Part shown: one piece after another, positions 61,496 to 64,000 of the stretch
Position numbering within the stretch: position 1 is the stretch's first letter
Layout of the letters: each line of letters opens with the position of its first letter
IMG/VR virus record: IMGVR_UViG_3300036820_000005
Location: 47,057 to 111,056 of that record
From: a virus
Reading direction: 5' to 3' (one strand)
Length of the DNA: 64,000 nt
Translations under genes and position numbers: made by a program
Notes under the pieces: generated by a model
Databases searched by the model: none
Seen by the model: only the letters and a program-made list of their open reading frames with translations
What the model was told of the DNA's origin: nothing

Positions 61496-61526
61496 TTCTA
61501 CGTTATGTAGAAACGGGCTTGTAGAA
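61496..61526. promoter_or_regulatory. TTCTAC palindrome and extra half-site
   Basis: TTCTAC-N5-GTAGAA (61496-61512) is a perfect inverted repeat, and another GTAGAA follows at 61521-61526. The half-site is the one seen in P1-P3. It may be a repressor operator or part of a recombination site at the prophage edge. Confidence 0.5.
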
Positions 61527-61902
61527 ATCTCGGCGTATGGGGCGACCAGCAAGGCAACCGACAGTTACGACTTGTACATGTATGAGCGAGCTTGTATCGT
61601 GACGCTATGCGGCGGCGCCGCGCCGCGCGGTGCCCCCGTCCGCGCGATGCATGCTAAGCACGCGGTGCCCCCGTCCGCGTCCAGCTAAGCTGCGGCGCCG
61701 CCGCGGCCCATTTTCATGGGTTTCTGCCACTGTTCTTCCTTATGCTCTTCCTCACTTGTCTTCCTTGTGCTCTTCCTCGCTTGTCTAGCCCGCGTCCGCC
61801 CCCGGGCCGCAGCCCCGTGCCTGCCAACCGCTTCCACGTCCTCCGGGCGCTTCCCCCGTCAGCCCCATCTGCCCCTGCGGTCACTCAGGTTCCAGGCAGG
61901 TG
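61527..61902. other. Gene-poor boundary region with short repeats
   Basis: No convincing gene. It holds a 19-bp direct repeat (CGCGGTGCCCCCGTCCGCG at 61626 and 61661) and a 25-bp imperfect tandem repeat of CTTCCT-TGCTCTTCCTC type (61735-61759, 61760-61784). The base composition differs from the flanking genes. It is the likely transition from phage to host DNA; no attachment core can be named from one side. Confidence 0.5.
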
Positions 61903-61956
61903 CGCAACGATGTAAGGATGTAGCGGCTATAACCGCCACGTATTTACATCGTTGCG
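61903..61956. repeat. Perfect 13-bp inverted repeat with nested hairpin
   Basis: CGCAACGATGTAA (61903-61915) and TTACATCGTTGCG (61944-61956) are perfect inverted copies; between them GCGG-CTATAA-CCGC forms an inner hairpin. It overlaps the stop codon of the minus-strand MarR gene. It could be that gene's terminator or an attachment-site arm. Confidence 0.6.
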
Positions 61957-62540
61957 GTCGGACGGGTGCGCGAAGGGCGCTCCGGTCCGGCATCCTCGCT
62001 GTGTTCCCAGTCCCAGTCCCCGTCCGCCGCGGTGCGTTCCCGGTACTGCTCGTCAAGTTCCGCCGCGAGCCGGAGCAGGGCGGGCACGGCGTTGGTCAGG
62101 ACCTGCAGGTCGCCGGCTGGCAGCCGGTCGAGCGCCCCGGCGGCCAGGTCCGCGCGCAGGTCGCGCCATTCCGCTATCCGCTGTGTGGCCTTGTCGGTCA
62201 CCGTGAGCCGGACCGAACGTCCGTCGGAAACCGCCCGGCCCCGATTGAGCAGGCCCTCGGCGGTCAGCCTGCCCACCAGCGTGCTGACGGTGTTGGGCGC
62301 GAGCCGCAGCTCATGCGCGGCGTCGGCGACGCTGATGCCTGGCCTGGCCGCGGCCAGCCTGAGCAGTTCGGACTGAGCCGGTGCCAGCGGCTGCTGCTGC
62401 CAGGCGCCGCGCGCCGCCCGGCGGGCAATCCGCCGGATGGCGCTGACCGCGGCCAGCAGATCCGCCGCGAGGGTCTGCGAGCCCCCAGATCGCGTCGCCC
62501 GCGGCGACGCGCCAAATATGTCGTTCACAGAGCTAATCAT
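61944..62540 (-). CDS. MarR-family transcriptional regulator (host)
   Basis: 198 residues. ALAPAQSELLRLAAARPGIS-type helix (LAPAQSELLRLAAARPG), then SVADAAHELRLAPNTVSTLV (winged HTH recognition) and SDGRSVRLTVT (wing) match MarR regulators, which bind as dimers to promoters and respond to small ligands. Divergent from the MFS gene 100 bp away, its likely target. The first gene that looks chromosomal. Confidence 0.88.
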   Translation of the reverse strand: MISSVNDIFGASPRATRSGGSQTLAADLLAAVSAIRRIARRAARGAWQQQPLAPAQSELLRLAAARPGISVADAAHELRLAPNTVSTLVGRLTAEGLLNRGRAVSDGRSVRLTVTDKATQRIAEWRDLRADLAAGALDRLPAGDLQVLTNAVPALLRLAAELDEQYRERTAADGDWDWEHSEDAGPERPSRTRPTATM

Positions 62541-62641
62541 AAGCAGCTTCGTCGCAGCTAGTCCCGCATATTCGGGTCCGCCACGGGTAACCGGGTAGAC
62601 ACGGGCATCGCAGCATATAGCAGGTTAAAGAAGGAGGGGCC

Positions 62642-64000
62642 ATGTCCGCAGCCTCCGAGTCGGCGAGCAGCCAGAGCATCCGGAGCCTGATTCCCGCGAG
62701 AATAGACCGGCTTCCATGGTCCCGATTCCACACCAAGCTGGTGATGGCGCTAGGGGTCGCCTGGATCCTGGACGGGCTCGAGATCACGATCGCCGCCAAC
62801 GTCGGCCCGGACCTGACCCTCAAGAGCACGCTGAACATGTCCGCTGGCGGCGTCGCCGACATCGCGACCTGGTACCTGATCGGCGAGATCATCGGCGCCC
62901 TGTTCTTCGGCCAGCTGTCCGACAAGCTCGGGCGGCGGAACCTGTTCGTGATCACGCTCGGCGTCTACCTGATCGGCAGCGGCCTGACCGCGGCCACGCC
63001 CGCGGGCGGTAAATGGTTCATCTTCCTGTACCTCACCCGGGTCATCGCCGGATCGGGCATCGGGGGTGAGTACGCCGCGATCAATTCCGCGATCGACGAG
63101 ATGATCCCGGCGAAATACCGGGGCCGGATCGACCTGGCGGTGAACGGCACCTACTGGGCCGGCGCAATCATCGGCACCGTGGTCACGCTATGGGTGCTGA
63201 ACCACCTGGCCGCCGACTGGGGTTGGCGGATCGCCTACCTGGTCGGCCCCGTGCTTGCGCTTGTCATCATCTTCGTCCGCCGCAACCTGCCAGAAAGCCC
63301 TCGATGGCAGATCATGCACGGCCGCCAGGAGGCAGCCGAGGTGTCGATCGCCGAGATCGAAGCCGACGTGGAGAAGACCAAGGGCGCGATTCCGCCGGTG
63401 GACCCGAGCAGGGCAATCGACATCATACCGGCCGCGCAGATTGGCTACCTGGCTTTGCTGCGCGTGCTGTTCTCGCATTACCCGGGGCGCTCGGTGCTCG
63501 GCGCGGCGCTGATGATCACCCAGTCGTTCCTCTACAACGCGATCTTCTTTACCTCCGGCCTGGTGCTCGAGTTCTTTTTCCACGTCAAGGCCACCGATAC
63601 CGGCTACTACTTCTTCGCCTTCGCGGTCGGGAACCTGGCAGGCCCGCTGACGATCGGGCGGCTGTTCGACACCGTGGGCCGGAAGATCATGATCTCCAGC
63701 ACGTACATCGTCTCCGGCATCATGCTGGCGGTGACCGCCCAATTGTTCAAGGACAACGTGCTAAACGCGACCACCCAGACCGTGGCCTGGGGGGTGATCT
63801 TCTTCTTCGCCTCCGCGGGCGCGAGCGCCGCCTACCTGACCGTCAGCGAGGTCTTCCCGCTGGAGGTACGGGCGAAGGCAATCGCGGTCTTCTTCGCGAT
63901 CGCCCAGCTCTTCGGCACGCTCGGCTCGCACTGGTACGGCCACCTGATCGGTACCGGCCACGACAGGAACTCGCTCTACGCCGGCTACCTGGTCGGGGCG
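62642..64000 (+). CDS. MFS sugar-type transporter (partial, 3' end outside window)
   Basis: 453 codons visible, open at the window end. VAWILDGLEITIAANV in TM1, GQLSDKLGRRN (loop 2-3 MFS motif), RVIAGSGIGGEYAAINSAID and IPAKYRGR, then GRLFDTVGRK in the second half fit the sugar/metabolite transporter group. ATG behind GAAGGAGGGG. Likely controlled by the divergent MarR protein. Confidence 0.9.
   Translation, partial: MSAASESASSQSIRSLIPARIDRLPWSRFHTKLVMALGVAWILDGLEITIAANVGPDLTLKSTLNMSAGGVADIATWYLIGEIIGALFFGQLSDKLGRRNLFVITLGVYLIGSGLTAATPAGGKWFIFLYLTRVIAGSGIGGEYAAINSAIDEMIPAKYRGRIDLAVNGTYWAGAIIGTVVTLWVLNHLAADWGWRIAYLVGPVLALVIIFVRRNLPESPRWQIMHGRQEAAEVSIAEIEADVEKTKGAIPPVDPSRAIDIIPAAQIGYLALLRVLFSHYPGRSVLGAALMITQSFLYNAIFFTSGLVLEFFFHVKATDTGYYFFAFAVGNLAGPLTIGRLFDTVGRKIMISSTYIVSGIMLAVTAQLFKDNVLNATTQTVAWGVIFFFASAGASAAYLTVSEVFPLEVRAKAIAVFFAIAQLFGTLGSHWYGHLIGTGHDRNSLYAGYLVGA

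Noticed and set aside
61716-62561. 281-codon plus frame across the boundary and the MarR gene
   Set aside because: Shadow of the MarR gene on the other strand, with low-complexity Arg/Pro/Ser content.

Overview
The window is high-GC DNA with GTG/TTG starts, 4-base stop/start overlaps and a MarR/MFS gene pair at its right end, which points to an actinobacterial chromosome (Streptomyces-like). Nearly everything from the left edge to about 61.4 kb is a siphovirus-type prophage (HK97-fold capsid, long tail with tape measure). I see no integrase, phage repressor or replication gene, and no recognisable small terminase, so the prophage probably continues to the left of the window.

Layout. (1) 0.1-15.2 kb: a single-strand array of about 44 small, mostly unrecognised genes packed by 4-8 base overlaps. 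It contains paralog families, including four DUF6221-like genes, and recurrent gene-junction sequences. (2) 15.4-24.1 kb: fibre-type surface proteins, two of which carry 30 and 19 copies of an about 18-residue repeat, plus one isolated minus-strand gene. (3) 24.2-26.4 kb: a hypothetical gene and the large terminase. (4) 26.4-28.8 kb: an island of small genes behind its own promoter, inserted between terminase and portal. (5) 28.9-36.4 kb: portal-MuF fusion, capsid protease/scaffold, decoration protein, major capsid protein, connector, fibre pieces. (6) 36.5-40.9 kb: a secreted protein, then a cassette of two ParB-like proteins, an ABC-ATPase fused to a GNAT acyltransferase, a PanD-like pyruvoyl aspartate decarboxylase and a short CaiB-type CoA-transferase. 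(7) 41.0-45.8 kb: further promoter-driven small-gene islands (ASCH protein, ArdC-like protein). (8) 46.0-57.2 kb: neck, tail tube, frameshifted tail chaperone, tape measure, distal and minor tail proteins. (9) 57.3-60.4 kb: lysis region with membrane proteins, GH25 muramidase and a papain-like cysteine peptidase. (10) 60.5-61.4 kb: small right-end genes. (11) From about 61.9 kb: host MarR regulator and MFS transporter.

Two observations stand out. The first is the cassette at 37.7-40.9 kb. Its parts can be ordered into an untested pathway: aspartate to beta-alanine (PanD-like, with catalytic residues intact), then beta-alanyl-CoA (CoA-transferase), then transfer to DNA or another target (ATPase-GNAT, with the ParB-like pair). 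The second is a set of five intergenic tRNA-minihelix-like elements. Each has a T-arm with a TTCRA loop and a covarying 5-bp stem, stacked on a 6-bp acceptor-like stem. They lie between stop codons and ribosome binding sites only in the promoter-driven islands, which suggests RNA punctuation signals. These islands also share near-identical AT-rich promoters with half-sites spaced exactly 22 bp around the -10 box, a candidate operator.
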